DNA from: Candidatus Eiseniibacteriota bacterium
GTDB lineage: Bacteria; Eisenbacteria; RBG-16-71-46; CAIMUX01
Direction: 5' to 3'
DNA: 64,000 nucleotides
NCBI GenBank assembly: GCA_903844735.1
Contig: CAIMUX010000001.1
Coordinates: 62,001-126,000 of the forward strand
The notes beneath the pieces were generated by a model. That model was not told the DNA's origin. It searched no databases and saw nothing but the letters and a program-made list of their open reading frames with translations. Of the stretch, positions 25,875-35,744 are shown in pieces; within the stretch, counting starts at the first letter, position 1, and each line of letters begins with the position of its first letter. The position numbers and the translations under genes are program-made.

Positions 25875-28190
25875 ATGGAGTCTCGGTATCGCGCTCTCGT
25901 TCCCACGATCCTGGCCTTGATCGCATTCGCGACGACCTCGGCGTTGGCGCTCAAGGCCCCCAACGCCGATCCGGCCCGACCTGGCCCTTACGTCTACCAA
26001 CTCCAAACGCGGATCCCGCAGCTCGATCCGGTGGCGGACGGTCTCATCGACTCGGCCACCGGGGCCTACGCCACGCTCGTCAACCAGAAGGCCGGACCCT
26101 ATGCGGGTTCGGCTGAGCAGGTGGCGCGGGCATACCTGGCCGACAAGTCCGGTCGTTTCGCGTTGGCTCGCGGCAGCAGCGATCTTGTCCTCGATGCCGT
26201 CCGGGTCGTGCCGGGCGGCAGCCACGTCCGTTTCGTGCAAACGATCGGCGGCGTGCCGATCTATAGGGCCGACATGGTGGTTTCGCTCGACGGCGGCGGC
26301 AAGTTCGTCACCGCGGTTGCCTCCAACTACGATGCCCGGGTCGAACGCGGCGGCCTCAACACCACGGCCGCCCTCACTTCGGCGCAGGCCCGCGAGATCG
26401 CCATCGGAGCGCTCCGGATTACCGGCACCCCGCTGTTCACGGGTGACCCCACCGAAGGGCTGTGGATTGTCCGCGACGAGGACATCGCCGGCTCCACGCC
26501 GCGGCTGGCATGGCGGATCACGGTTCCGGTGATGCAGCCGCTCGGCGACTGGGAGGTTTTCGTCGACGCTCACGACGGCCAGGTCCTTCGGCTCGTGGAC
26601 CAGGCGCTCTATGTCGACGGCAGCGGCAGCGCGTTCGACCCCGACCCGCTCACGACCGCCGCAGCGGTCTACAACACTCCCAGCGGATCGTATACCGACA
26701 ACAACGACGCGGTTCATGCAACGCTGACCGCCCAGACCTTCACCCGTCAGCTTCCGGAGCTCACGCTCATTTCCGGTCTTTATTATCTGCGCGGCCCGTG
26801 GGTCTACATCGATGAGTTCGAGTCACCGGCCAGTGCGCCGGCCACCTCCGCCACCCCCAACGGCTTCGTGTTCACGAGGAACCAGCAGGGCTTCGAGGAC
26901 ACCAACGTCTACCACCAGATAGACCAGAACCAGCGCTACATGCAGAGCCTCGGCTTCAGCACGATTCAACACGCTCCGATCCACATCGACACCCATGGGC
27001 TCAGCGGCGACGACAATAGCTACTACAGCCCGAGCACGAACAGGATCGCCTTCGGCGAGGGCGGGGTCGATGACGCTGAGGACGCCGACGTGATCCTCCA
27101 CGAGTACGGTCACGCCATCCAGAGCTCGAGCCGTCCGGGTTGGGGCGGCGGGCAGCAGGACGACATGGGCGAGGGCTTCGGCGACTACTGGGCCGGCAGT
27201 TATTCCGCCTCTGTCTCGGACTTCCGTGACACATGGGTCTTCAACTGGGACGGCCACAACCCGTATTGGTCCGGTCGTGTCCTCGACGGCACAGCCTCGT
27301 ACAACACGTGGGAGAGCGGCGACATCTACACAAACGGCACAAGCTGGGCGTCCTGCCTTTGGCTGATGCGTGCGGAGATGGGGCGCACCGCCCTCGACAC
27401 CGACGTGCTCAAGCACCACTTCTACCAGGGCACCACAGCGACCGCAGCTCAGGCCGCGGCGTTCCTGATGCAAGCTGACAAGGATCTCTACGCGGGACTG
27501 CACGGCGGCACGATCGAGACCTTCTTCGTGCTTCGTGGTTTCTTCGCCTCGACACTCTACGACGTGCCGGCGTTGACGCACACAGCTCTGCCGGACACGG
27601 TGGAAACCATCGGTCCGTTCCCGGTCACGGTCACGGTCACCTCTGTCAGCGCGGTCGTGGCCGGCAGCGTGAAGGTGAGATTCGGAACCGGCGGTGTGTA
27701 CAGCCAGGAGGTCGTGCTCGACCCGACGGGCAATCCGAACGAGTGGGGCGGCGAGATTCCGGTGCAGGCGGCCGACAGCGCCTTCGACTACTACATCATC
27801 GCCGACAACGTCGCCACCTGGCGTGGTGCCTCTCCGCGCGGGGCCGAGTACGCGCACAACACTGTCTATATCGACGCCGCGGTCGCGGACGTGGCCGTCG
27901 GTGACCATCGCCCGGCCCTGTCGCTCAGTCTCTTGGGTGCCAACCCGGTCCGCGGCAACGCCGCGCTGAACTTCAGTCTGTCGCAGACCGGCTCCGTGCG
28001 CCTGCAGCTCATCGATGTCTCCGGCCGCGCGGTCCGCGTACTGGTCGATGGATCGATGAGTGCCGGTCCGCACGCGGCGAGCTGGAACGGCCGAGACAAC
28101 GAGGGTCGCTCGCTCCCCAGCGGGCTGTACTTCGCGCGGCTGGACGCCGAGGGCAGGTCGGTCGTCCGCCGGGTGCTGATGGTCAGGTAG
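25875..28190 (+). CDS. Secreted M36/M4-like (fungalysin-type) zinc metallopeptidase
   Basis: Predicted exported zinc peptidase of 771 residues. ATG 25875 follows GGAGGAAG, with a signal peptide (1-24). A propeptide of FTP/PepSY type spans about 60-250 (VRFVQTIGGVPIYRADMVVSL, WEVFVDAHDGQVLRL). The catalytic part has HEYGH with His409, Glu410 and His413, and the third ligand Glu433 in GEGFGDYWAG. Downstream are a beta-sandwich-like region and a FlgD/T9SS-like C-terminal module (GANPVRGNAALNFSL, LQLIDVSGRAVRVL, LPSGLYFARLD). It stands alone between spacers and is likely delivered to the surface or medium. Confidence 0.92.
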   Translation: MESRYRALVPTILALIAFATTSALALKAPNADPARPGPYVYQLQTRIPQLDPVADGLIDSATGAYATLVNQKAGPYAGSAEQVARAYLADKSGRFALARGSSDLVLDAVRVVPGGSHVRFVQTIGGVPIYRADMVVSLDGGGKFVTAVASNYDARVERGGLNTTAALTSAQAREIAIGALRITGTPLFTGDPTEGLWIVRDEDIAGSTPRLAWRITVPVMQPLGDWEVFVDAHDGQVLRLVDQALYVDGSGSAFDPDPLTTAAAVYNTPSGSYTDNNDAVHATLTAQTFTRQLPELTLISGLYYLRGPWVYIDEFESPASAPATSATPNGFVFTRNQQGFEDTNVYHQIDQNQRYMQSLGFSTIQHAPIHIDTHGLSGDDNSYYSPSTNRIAFGEGGVDDAEDADVILHEYGHAIQSSSRPGWGGGQQDDMGEGFGDYWAGSYSASVSDFRDTWVFNWDGHNPYWSGRVLDGTASYNTWESGDIYTNGTSWASCLWLMRAEMGRTALDTDVLKHHFYQGTTATAAQAAAFLMQADKDLYAGLHGGTIETFFVLRGFFASTLYDVPALTHTALPDTVETIGPFPVTVTVTSVSAVVAGSVKVRFGTGGVYSQEVVLDPTGNPNEWGGEIPVQAADSAFDYYIIADNVATWRGASPRGAEYAHNTVYIDAAVADVAVGDHRPALSLSLLGANPVRGNAALNFSLSQTGSVRLQLIDVSGRAVRVLVDGSMSAGPHAASWNGRDNEGRSLPSGLYFARLDAEGRSVVRRVLMVR

Positions 28191-28638
28191 ACGCGATGCA
28201 GCAGATCGCGTCACGCGATCCGGTATTCCATGGGGGCGCTGCTCGCTTGAGGCGGGTGGCGCCCATGCTTGATCGCTCACCAACCGCATCGTCGACGATC
28301 TGGTCGCCTCCCCGGGCGTGCCGCCGATGGCGGTGGCGGGGGTCCTTCGGGTTCGTGGCGGGCTCCGCACCGTCGTGCGTAGGGAGCATTGCGGCGAGGA
28401 GGACGCCCCAGGAAGACCCGCTCGGGCGCGGGGGCCGCGCCAACCCGCCACCGTCCTCCGTTCGGCAATCGGCGACTCTGTGGGGAATCCGTTTGCAACC
28501 GGCGGATTCTTCGGAGAAGCTGTACCGCATCGGGTCGGGTGGCAATCGGTTAGCCTCGGTGGAAGACACACACGGAAGATGTCGACATCGTGTGGATAAC
28601 GTGGTCGGCTAGCGCGGGCCGCGCTGGGAGGATAGCCA
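28191..28638. other. Spacer upstream of the DNA methyltransferase
   Basis: 448 bases without a recognisable gene. Open frames exist on both strands, but none resembles a protein family and they lack ribosome-binding sites. The end (GGGAGG near 28626) is the ribosome-binding site of the next gene. Confidence 0.45.
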
Positions 28639-31200
28639 TTGGGACGAAGGGAGTCGCTCGAGCAAATCCGGCGCATCCTGCTGCTGGTGGCCGCACCGTC
28701 CTATCGGCCGTTACTGGTCTCTCCCCAGCTCGAGTTTTCCTTCTTCATCGCAGATGCCGAACCGGAGGCCCCGCAGGCCGATCTCCAGGTGCTCTCGACG
28801 CGACTGCACGAGTTGGTCCTCGAGCTGGTTCTTCTGATCCAGGCGGAGTCGTCCGGGCTCGTGGAGTCTCCTCTTGGCCGTCGTGGCCGGAGGCGGCTGG
28901 GCTTAGGCGCGGACCCGCGACTCCGCCTGCTCGGCGAGTGGGACAGCGCCGCGCCGCCGGTGGAGAGCCCCTGGATGCAGGGTCGCCCACATGCGAACCG
29001 CGAGGCGGCGTGGGCCGATGGGCTCGGGCGCGCCCGAGAGCTGGCTGATTCGTGCGGGCTTGGTTCGGCGCGAATTCGCGAGATCGTGCGCCGGCTGTTC
29101 CCGGTGGCGGCGCGCGCCTCCGCGGCGGACGATCTGCCCGGGATCATCGTGGGCCACGAGAGGCGCCACGGGTTGGCTCGTACGTCGTCCGGGCGGTTTG
29201 CCTTCCGGCTCGATCGGGATCGTGCCCGCGGTTCGGGCACCGTGCACACGCCGCCCGAACTGGCCGAAGAGCTGATGAAGGTGCTGTGGGAGGCGGGTGG
29301 ACTCGACCCGCAAGGAGACGCGCCCGAAGTGCTCGACCCGGCTTGCGGGAGCGGACAGTTTCTGCTTGCCGCTGCCCGGCGGCTGGCGGCCGGCCGACAG
29401 CCTGCCACAGGCCGTGAGGATGGCACGGAGGTTTTCGAAGCCCTCCGCCATCTGCACGGGGTGGACATCGACCCGCTCTCCGCGCGCATCACGGGATGGA
29501 ATCTGGCCTACTGGGCCGCGACCGAGCTTCGCGAGCGGGGCGCTTGTGGTGAGGGGGATGGCGACACCGCGGGACGTCTGCTTGACCGCGCATTCGGGGC
29601 CCCTTTTCCTCCGTTTCTCGGCCGGCAGGTGCAGGTGGGTAACTCGCTCCAGGTGGAACCGAGCAGCTTTTCGCCCGGCTTCCTCTGGGACAGGCGCTTC
29701 CCGGAGATCTTCGAACGGTCCCGGCCCGGCTTTGACCTCGTCACCGGCAACCCGCCCTGGGTCAGCTTCGGCCTGCGCGACCGCGGCGGCGCGCCCGACG
29801 AGGAGCGTCGTTACTATGGGCGGCTCTTCCCCGCGGGGACGCAGTACAAACTCAGCCTTTACCCGATCTTCATGGAGTTGGCTCTGCGACTCTGCCGGGC
29901 CGGTGGGGTGCACGGCTTCCTGGTGCCCGACTCGGTGCTGGCCGGGCACCACTTCTCGCGCATTCGCCGATTGCTGTTTACCGACGCCGATCCGGTGGAT
30001 CTGACTCTTATCGAGGGGGCACTGTGGCCCGGTGTGCATGTCGGCCATACGCTCCTGTACGCGGTGCGGAAGAAGCGACCCGGAACTTCGGGGCCGGTGC
30101 AGGTGCGTAACCGCATCCTTCGGGCGACGCCGGGGCGGTTCACCGTGGCGCCGGACACGTGCGAACTGCAGGTGCCGGTCGCGGCCTATGGCGCGTCCGG
30201 GAGCGGCATGCTGCGGATCTACCGCGACCAGGGAGAGGTGGAGTTCCTCTCACGGATGCAGGCCGCGCCGCTTCGGCTCAAGGATGTCGCGTGGACCTAC
30301 TCGGGCCTCATCGCGCGGTACGGTCAGAAGACGGTACAGGCCCCGGTGCCGCGCGCGGAGTTTCGGATCTCCCGGGGCGCCGCGCACGACGCTTATGTCG
30401 ATTCCGACGCGTCGTCCCACTGGCGGCCCGCGCTCCAGGGGGGAGGCGAGGTCGTCCCCTTCGCGATCCGCCGGCGCGGGGGGCTTCTCTATTGGCCCGG
30501 CGTTCGAGAGAATATTTCCGTGGTGTACAAGAGCGGCTTCGACCTCGCGCGCTATGAGGGGACCAAGGTCCTCCTCCGGCAGACCGGCGACTGCCTCGTG
30601 GCCGCGGTTGACCGCGACCGGCTGCTCTGTCTGAACAATGTGCACCTGGTTGGAAGTCGCACGCAGCACGCCATTCCCCCTGCGATTCTGGCGGCTATCC
30701 TGTTGAGCGGACCGGTCCAGCGCGCTTACCGTATCTCTTCTCTAGAGGTCTCGCGGCCGCTAGCGCAGGTTGACCTCAAGATCGTGGGGGAATTGCCGTA
30801 CCCGAGCGATGCCGCGGGACTTCCGGTCGGCGCGGGTCCACTTCCTTCGCGATCGTCACCTGCCGGGCGCCGGCTTCTGCGCCGGATCGAGCGCGGCCTG
30901 GCCGAGCCGCACTCGGGAGATCTCGTGGCGCTGGTCGAAGCTGCTTGCGCGGCCGGGCCGGCGCCACTGGAACCGGGAGGCATTCCGGGTCACGGCGTCC
31001 TCACGTTGCTCATCCTGAAGCTTGCCGATGCCATGGAGCGCGAAGCCGCGGTCGCTCCCGACCCCGACCAGCCTCCGCCCCGCCGGGGCCGGCGCCGGGC
31101 CGATGCCGCGTCTCCGGGGACGTCCCGGCTCCAACCGTTGCTCGACGAAGTCGCCTCCTCTCTTTTTCAGATACGAGATGGCGCAACCGCCAGGGTCTGA
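28639..31200 (+). CDS. N6-adenine DNA methyltransferase, type IIG/Eco57I-like
   Basis: DNA methyltransferase of 853 residues. The TTG start at 28639 is chosen because GGGAGG lies nine bases upstream. Motif I is DPACGSGQFL (from Asp233), motif II-like is GVDIDPLSARI, and motif IV is TGNPPWVSFG with Asn371-Pro-Pro-Trp, the adenine-N6 type. The C-terminal region resembles target-recognition domains of Eco57I/TaqI-like enzymes (NISVVYKSGF, TQHAIPPAILAAILLSG). No nuclease motif was recognised in the N-terminal 200 residues, and no restriction gene is adjacent. It may be a solitary modification enzyme or part of a phage-defence system lacking partners here. Confidence 0.85.
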   Translation: MGRRESLEQIRRILLLVAAPSYRPLLVSPQLEFSFFIADAEPEAPQADLQVLSTRLHELVLELVLLIQAESSGLVESPLGRRGRRRLGLGADPRLRLLGEWDSAAPPVESPWMQGRPHANREAAWADGLGRARELADSCGLGSARIREIVRRLFPVAARASAADDLPGIIVGHERRHGLARTSSGRFAFRLDRDRARGSGTVHTPPELAEELMKVLWEAGGLDPQGDAPEVLDPACGSGQFLLAAARRLAAGRQPATGREDGTEVFEALRHLHGVDIDPLSARITGWNLAYWAATELRERGACGEGDGDTAGRLLDRAFGAPFPPFLGRQVQVGNSLQVEPSSFSPGFLWDRRFPEIFERSRPGFDLVTGNPPWVSFGLRDRGGAPDEERRYYGRLFPAGTQYKLSLYPIFMELALRLCRAGGVHGFLVPDSVLAGHHFSRIRRLLFTDADPVDLTLIEGALWPGVHVGHTLLYAVRKKRPGTSGPVQVRNRILRATPGRFTVAPDTCELQVPVAAYGASGSGMLRIYRDQGEVEFLSRMQAAPLRLKDVAWTYSGLIARYGQKTVQAPVPRAEFRISRGAAHDAYVDSDASSHWRPALQGGGEVVPFAIRRRGGLLYWPGVRENISVVYKSGFDLARYEGTKVLLRQTGDCLVAAVDRDRLLCLNNVHLVGSRTQHAIPPAILAAILLSGPVQRAYRISSLEVSRPLAQVDLKIVGELPYPSDAAGLPVGAGPLPSRSSPAGRRLLRRIERGLAEPHSGDLVALVEAACAAGPAPLEPGGIPGHGVLTLLILKLADAMEREAAVAPDPDQPPPRRGRRRADAASPGTSRLQPLLDEVASSLFQIRDGATARV

Positions 31201-31224
31201 CGGATAATCCGTGGTAACCGCTCG

Positions 31225-31300
31225 GGTAGCCAGACGACTGGCTTGAGGCTTCGGGGTTGGGCTCGGGCTTCAGGTTTCTGGCTTCGGGCCGGAGGGCGTC
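31225..31300 (-). repeat. Intergenic GAAGYC-type repeat, locus 2 (reverse orientation)
   Basis: GGCTTC/GGCTTG units on the plus strand are the reverse complement of the units at 25655, next to a GGTAGCCAGA stretch also present at the 63165 locus. Confidence 0.6.
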
Positions 31301-31344
31301 GAACAGTCGATTCTGCCTGAGTCGTAACGAAAGGAGATTGCTCC

Positions 31345-31980
31345 ATGATCCGCAATGCTGTTGCTTTCCTTCGGATGCGGAGTGCCATCGTCGCGATCGC
31401 GATGGCGATCTCCCTTTTCCTGTGCTTGGTTTCCGGCGCCGCCCGCGCCGCCTCAGTCTTCGAGATCGACGCTGCGCACAGCTCCATCGGATTCAGCATC
31501 CGGCACCTCTTCACGATGGTGCCGGGTCGATTCGACAAGTTCTCCGCCAACATCGCCTACGACGAAGTCGCCCCCGAGAAGTCCACGGTCGACTTCACCA
31601 TCGACGCGGCGAGCGTCAATACCGACAACGTCAAGCGTGATGGGCACCTGCGCACCCCTGACTTTTTCAATGTAGAGAAGTTCCCGACGCTGACGTTCAA
31701 GAGCACCAAGGTCGAGAAGACCGACCAGAAGAGTGTCTACAAGGTCACCGGTGACCTCACCATGCTGGGTGTGACGAAACCGGTCACGGTGCAGGTCGAG
31801 GTTGTGGGCATCGGCCCCGACGGCTTCGGTAATATCAAGGGTGGCTTCCAGGCCATCGGCTCGCTCAATCGCAAGGATTTCGGCATGATCTGGAACAAGG
31901 CTCTGGACACCGGCAACACGCTCCTCGGCGATGAGGTGAAGTTCCAGGTCTCCATCGAGGCGGTGAAGAAGGTTTCCTAG
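31345..31980 (+). CDS. YceI-family periplasmic lipid-binding protein
   Basis: Exported protein of 211 residues, start after AAGGAG. It has a signal peptide to about residue 36 (VSGAARAA). The YceI lipocalin-like fold is recognisable from VFEIDAAHSSIGFSIRHL, GRFDKFSANIAYDE, DGHLRTPDFFNVEKFPTLTF, GDLTMLGVTKPVTV and the C-terminal LLGDEVKFQVSIEA. Family members bind isoprenoid-type lipids in the periplasm. No operon partners are seen. Confidence 0.95.
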   Translation: MIRNAVAFLRMRSAIVAIAMAISLFLCLVSGAARAASVFEIDAAHSSIGFSIRHLFTMVPGRFDKFSANIAYDEVAPEKSTVDFTIDAASVNTDNVKRDGHLRTPDFFNVEKFPTLTFKSTKVEKTDQKSVYKVTGDLTMLGVTKPVTVQVEVVGIGPDGFGNIKGGFQAIGSLNRKDFGMIWNKALDTGNTLLGDEVKFQVSIEAVKKVS

Positions 31981-32144
31981 TCCGGGCCAGGGGCTCGCCT
32001 GAGGCGCAAAGGGGTCCCGGTCCGGCGCCGCAAGTTCCGTCGCGTGACGAGGACCGATCTGATCCCTACACCCCCTGGTCCCCGCCGGGGCCGGGGGGTA
32101 GAATTTCGCAAGCGCGTTCGGCGACCAGGCAGGAGGGCACCACC

Positions 32145-34175
32145 GTGGGAAAAAGGGCGACGGAGACGACGGCAAGTGGCCACCAGGCCCTCAGCCCCGA
32201 GGACCGGCAGCGGATGGACCGGGATCTCTACGTCAAGCTTCTTCTGGTCCGACTCTTCGACGAGCGTGTATCGACGCTGCACCGCCAGAGCAAGGTGGTG
32301 GGAGGCGTGTATTCAGGCGTGGGCCAGGAAGCGGTGGTGGTGGGCGCCTGCCAGCCGCTCCGTGCCGGTGACCTGGTCTTTCCGCTCCACCGCGACATGG
32401 GGGTCTTCCTTACTCGCGGCATCGACCCCGGGATCCTTCTGGCTCAGATCCTCGGACGCCGGGATGGCCTGTCCGGCGGCCGTGACTCGTTTCTCCACAC
32501 CGGTGACCTCGCCAAGGGGGTGATCGGCGCCACCAGTATGCTCGGTGCCACGCTACCGGTCGCCACCGGATGTGCCCTGGGGTTTCGCACTCTCGGGCAG
32601 GATCGGGTGGCGATGGCCTTCTTCGGAGAAGGCTCGACCAGTCGGGGCGACTTCCACGAGGCGCTGAACTTCGCCGGCATTCACAAGCTTCCGGTGGTTT
32701 TCATCTGCGAGAACAACCAGTACGCCTTCACCACGCCGATCCGCATGCAGATGCCGGTAGAGACCGTGGCGGAGCGGGCCGATGCCTACGCCATGCGCCG
32801 AGCGCGGACCAACGGCAACGACCTTTTCCGCGTCATGGAGGTGGTGGAGGCGGCTGTCCATCGGGCGCGGCGCGGCGAGGGGGCGACCCTCATCGACTGC
32901 GTCACCTACCGGATCCACGGGCACAGCGAGCACGACCCGGCCCGGTACCGCGAGGCGGAGGAGGTTGCGGAGTGGGGAGCCCGCGATCCGATCGAGCTCT
33001 ATGAGCTCTATCTGGAGAAGCGCGGTTACGACATGGCCAAGCTGGGTGCTGAGGTTCGTCTTGAGGTCAAGGCGATCGTCGATCGAGCAGTGGAGTTCGC
33101 GGAGGCGAGCCCGTATCCCGAAACAGAGACGGCGTCGAGCGCCATTTTCCTCGAGTCGAAGGGCGTGCCGACGCCGAACCCGGAAGCGGAGGTGATTGAG
33201 GTCACCTACCTCGCGGCGATCAACAAGACGCTGGCCTGGGAGATGGACCACGACGCGCGGGTCATCTGCATGGGCGAGGACATCGGCATCGGCGGCGGGG
33301 CCTTTGGCGTCACGGAAGGGCTGCTCGACCTGTTCGGCAGCGAACGGGTCATCGACACGCCCATCTCCGAGTCGCTCATCACCGGCGGCAGCGTCGGCGC
33401 CTCGCTTGTCGGACTCCTTCCGGTGGCCGAGATGCAGTTCGCCGACTTCATCTCCTGCGGCTTCGACCAGGTAGTGAATTCGGCGTCGACCATGGCGTAT
33501 CGCCACGCGGGGAGGTTCGGCGCGCCGATCGTCGTGCGCTGTCCCTCGGGGGCGCGCATTCGCGGCGGCCTCTTCCATTCGCAAAACATCGAGGCATTCT
33601 TCCTGGCCACGCCGGGCATCAAGATCGTGGCTCCGTCCAACGCCGCCGACGCCAGCGGTCTGTTGCGCTCGGCCATCCACGATCCCAACCCGGTGATCTT
33701 CCTCGAGTACAAGTACCTCTACCGGAGGGAAAAGGCAAAGCTCCCCGGCGGGGTGGCCGAGCCGGTGCCGATCGGCCGGGCCGCGGTGCGGCGCGAGGGA
33801 CGCCAGCTCTCGATCATCACCTACGGGCCGACGACGCCGCTCTGCCTGGAGGCCGCGGGTCGGCTGGAGAAGGACGGCTTCGATCCCGAGGTCATCGACC
33901 TGCGGACGGTGAAGCCGCTCGATATGGACGCGATCTTGGCCTCGGTGGCGAAAACCGGGAGGATCATGATCGTGCATGAGGACCGCTACTTTTCAGGGCT
34001 GGGGGCGGAGATCGCGGCGCGCATCGCCGATACGGCGTTCACCTGGCTCGACGCTCCGGTCCGGCGGGTCTGCACCGAAGATACGCACTATGCGTATAGC
34101 CCGCCGCTGGAGGACGCGATCTTGCCGTCGGTGGACGGGATTGCGCGGGTGGCGCGGGAGTTGATCGAGTTCTAA
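32145..34175 (+). CDS. Fused 2-oxoacid dehydrogenase E1 alpha-beta (branched-chain/pyruvate type)
   Basis: Thiamine-diphosphate enzyme of 676 residues that decarboxylates a 2-oxoacid for an E2 lipoyl protein. GTG 32145 has CAGGAGGG upstream. The alpha half (about 20-330) carries the TPP motif GEGSTSRGDFHEALNFAG..ENNQYAF and RIHGHSEHDPARYR. The beta half (about 345-676) carries MGEDIGIGGGAFGVTEGL, FADFISCGFDQ and IVVRCPSGA. Branched-chain 2-oxoisovalerate dehydrogenase is more likely than pyruvate, since fused E1s of this type are usually BCDH-like, but the substrate cannot be decided here. No E2 or E3 gene is in the window. Confidence 0.9.
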   Translation: MGKRATETTASGHQALSPEDRQRMDRDLYVKLLLVRLFDERVSTLHRQSKVVGGVYSGVGQEAVVVGACQPLRAGDLVFPLHRDMGVFLTRGIDPGILLAQILGRRDGLSGGRDSFLHTGDLAKGVIGATSMLGATLPVATGCALGFRTLGQDRVAMAFFGEGSTSRGDFHEALNFAGIHKLPVVFICENNQYAFTTPIRMQMPVETVAERADAYAMRRARTNGNDLFRVMEVVEAAVHRARRGEGATLIDCVTYRIHGHSEHDPARYREAEEVAEWGARDPIELYELYLEKRGYDMAKLGAEVRLEVKAIVDRAVEFAEASPYPETETASSAIFLESKGVPTPNPEAEVIEVTYLAAINKTLAWEMDHDARVICMGEDIGIGGGAFGVTEGLLDLFGSERVIDTPISESLITGGSVGASLVGLLPVAEMQFADFISCGFDQVVNSASTMAYRHAGRFGAPIVVRCPSGARIRGGLFHSQNIEAFFLATPGIKIVAPSNAADASGLLRSAIHDPNPVIFLEYKYLYRREKAKLPGGVAEPVPIGRAAVRREGRQLSIITYGPTTPLCLEAAGRLEKDGFDPEVIDLRTVKPLDMDAILASVAKTGRIMIVHEDRYFSGLGAEIAARIADTAFTWLDAPVRRVCTEDTHYAYSPPLEDAILPSVDGIARVARELIEF

Positions 34176-34279
34176 CGCCGAGGATCAGTCTTCATGATCG
34201 ACAACCCGAATGCGACGACCCTCTCTCTCACCCGGATCGGGATCGAACCTGACTCCGGTGCGCTGCCCGTGGTCGTGCC

Positions 34280-35695
34280 ATGAGCGAGCAAAGACCCGAC
34301 ACCCACCACAAAGCCCTCCGGATCAACCTCGACGCCCGCCGCTACGGCACCTTCGCCGAGATCGGCGCCGGCCAGGAAGTGGCGCGTTGGTTCTTTCAGG
34401 TCGGCGGCGCGTCGGGCACCGTAGCCAAGACGATCTCGGCGTACGACATGGCGGTCAGCGATGCCGTCTACGGAGCGAGCGGCCGTTACGTCAGCCGCCA
34501 GCGCCTCCAATCGATGCTCGACCGCGAGTACACCCTGTTGCTGGAACGTCTCGACACGCCGCGCGGGGCGGAGACGGCCTTCTTCGCGTTTGCGGACACC
34601 GTGGCCGCCCGCAGCTATTCGCACGCGGAGGACGGGCGCGGCTGGTTGGGAGTCCGCTGGCAGACCTCGCCACACAGCGAGGCGGCGCAAATCATCGTCC
34701 ACGCCCGCATGTGGGACCGGGACAACGCGCACCAGCAGGAAGCGCTGGGCATTCTGGGCGTGAATCTCATCTACGGAGCGTTCTACCTGCATGCACAGCC
34801 CGAGGAACTCATCGGCGCGCTCATGGACGATCTGACCCGCGACCGCATGGAAATCGATCTGATCCGGTTCTCCGGACCCGCTTTCGCCAGGGTGGACAAT
34901 CGTTTGATGAGCCTGCAACTCGTGCAGCAACGCCTGACCAACGCGGCCGTGTTCACCGCCGCGGGAGAGGCCGTGGAACCAGCGGAACTGATCCACCGGA
35001 AGCCGGTGTTGATCGAGCGCGGCAGTTTCCGTCCGGTAACCAATGTCACCTACGACATGCTCACGCGCTCACTCGTCCAGATGCGGTCCGAGTCGGATCC
35101 ACCGGGTCCGGAGCCGGTGGTGCTGATGGAGATGACCCTCCGCCACCTGGAAGCCACGGGGCCGGCCATCGACCATACCGACTTCCTGGCCCGGGTCGAC
35201 ACGCTCAGCGTGCTCGGGCTCACCGTGATGATCTCCAACTACTCGCGCTTCTACAACGTCGCCGGCTATCTGCGTCGCTACACTCGCGATCGCGTCGGCA
35301 TGGTGCTGGGGGTGCCCACGCTCGCGCGGCTATTCGAGGAAAGATTCTACCCGGACCTCGACGGTGGCCTGCTGGAGGCCATGGGCCTGCTGTTCAAGGG
35401 ACCGGTCGTGCTCTATGTCTACCCCTGGAAGAACAACCGCACCGGCGAGATGGTCACAGTCGACAACTTCCGAGTCCCCTCCCACTTGCAGCACCTCTAC
35501 GCCTACCTTCGCGCCCGAGGTCACATCACATCGATCCGAGACACGGAGGTCGTCGACCAGCCGATCCTTCCCCGCGGCGTGCTGGCTCTCATACAGGCGG
35601 GCGACCCGGCGTGGGAGACCGTCGTACCGGCCCGGGTCGTTGAGGAGATCAAGGCCCGGAGGCTATTCGGATTTCGAGAAAGTGGGCCGCGGTGA
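34280..35695 (+). CDS. Conserved bacterial protein of unknown function
   Basis: 471 residues, soluble, no signal peptide, start ATG 34280 with weak ribosome-binding site. It belongs to a widespread family whose hallmark is the opening ALRINLDARRYGTFAEIGAGQEVARWFF, in pieces NLDARRYGTFAEIGAGQ and VGGASGTVAKTISAYDM, then LGILGVNLIYGAFYL and ERGSFRPVTNVTYDML. Database entries for such proteins sometimes name them nicotinate-nucleotide adenylyltransferase or TonB receptor, neither of which the sequence supports. It lies between the E1 gene and an exported protein in the same direction. Role unknown. Confidence 0.8.
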   Translation: MSEQRPDTHHKALRINLDARRYGTFAEIGAGQEVARWFFQVGGASGTVAKTISAYDMAVSDAVYGASGRYVSRQRLQSMLDREYTLLLERLDTPRGAETAFFAFADTVAARSYSHAEDGRGWLGVRWQTSPHSEAAQIIVHARMWDRDNAHQQEALGILGVNLIYGAFYLHAQPEELIGALMDDLTRDRMEIDLIRFSGPAFARVDNRLMSLQLVQQRLTNAAVFTAAGEAVEPAELIHRKPVLIERGSFRPVTNVTYDMLTRSLVQMRSESDPPGPEPVVLMEMTLRHLEATGPAIDHTDFLARVDTLSVLGLTVMISNYSRFYNVAGYLRRYTRDRVGMVLGVPTLARLFEERFYPDLDGGLLEAMGLLFKGPVVLYVYPWKNNRTGEMVTVDNFRVPSHLQHLYAYLRARGHITSIRDTEVVDQPILPRGVLALIQAGDPAWETVVPARVVEEIKARRLFGFRESGPR

Positions 35696-35744
35696 CCCGC
35701 CGGCCGAAATGGAAAGTGGAACCATCCATCTGGGAGGTACTGTC

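Noticed and set aside
28196-28612. A 138-codon plus-strand frame in the spacer before the methyltransferase
   Set aside because: It is Arg/Pro-rich with no similarity to a known protein, no ribosome-binding site, and equally long frames on the other strand.
34210-35643. Plus-strand frame overlapping the unknown-function gene in another phase
   Set aside because: It is Arg/Pro-rich shadow. The frame 34280-35695 contains the conserved family motifs.
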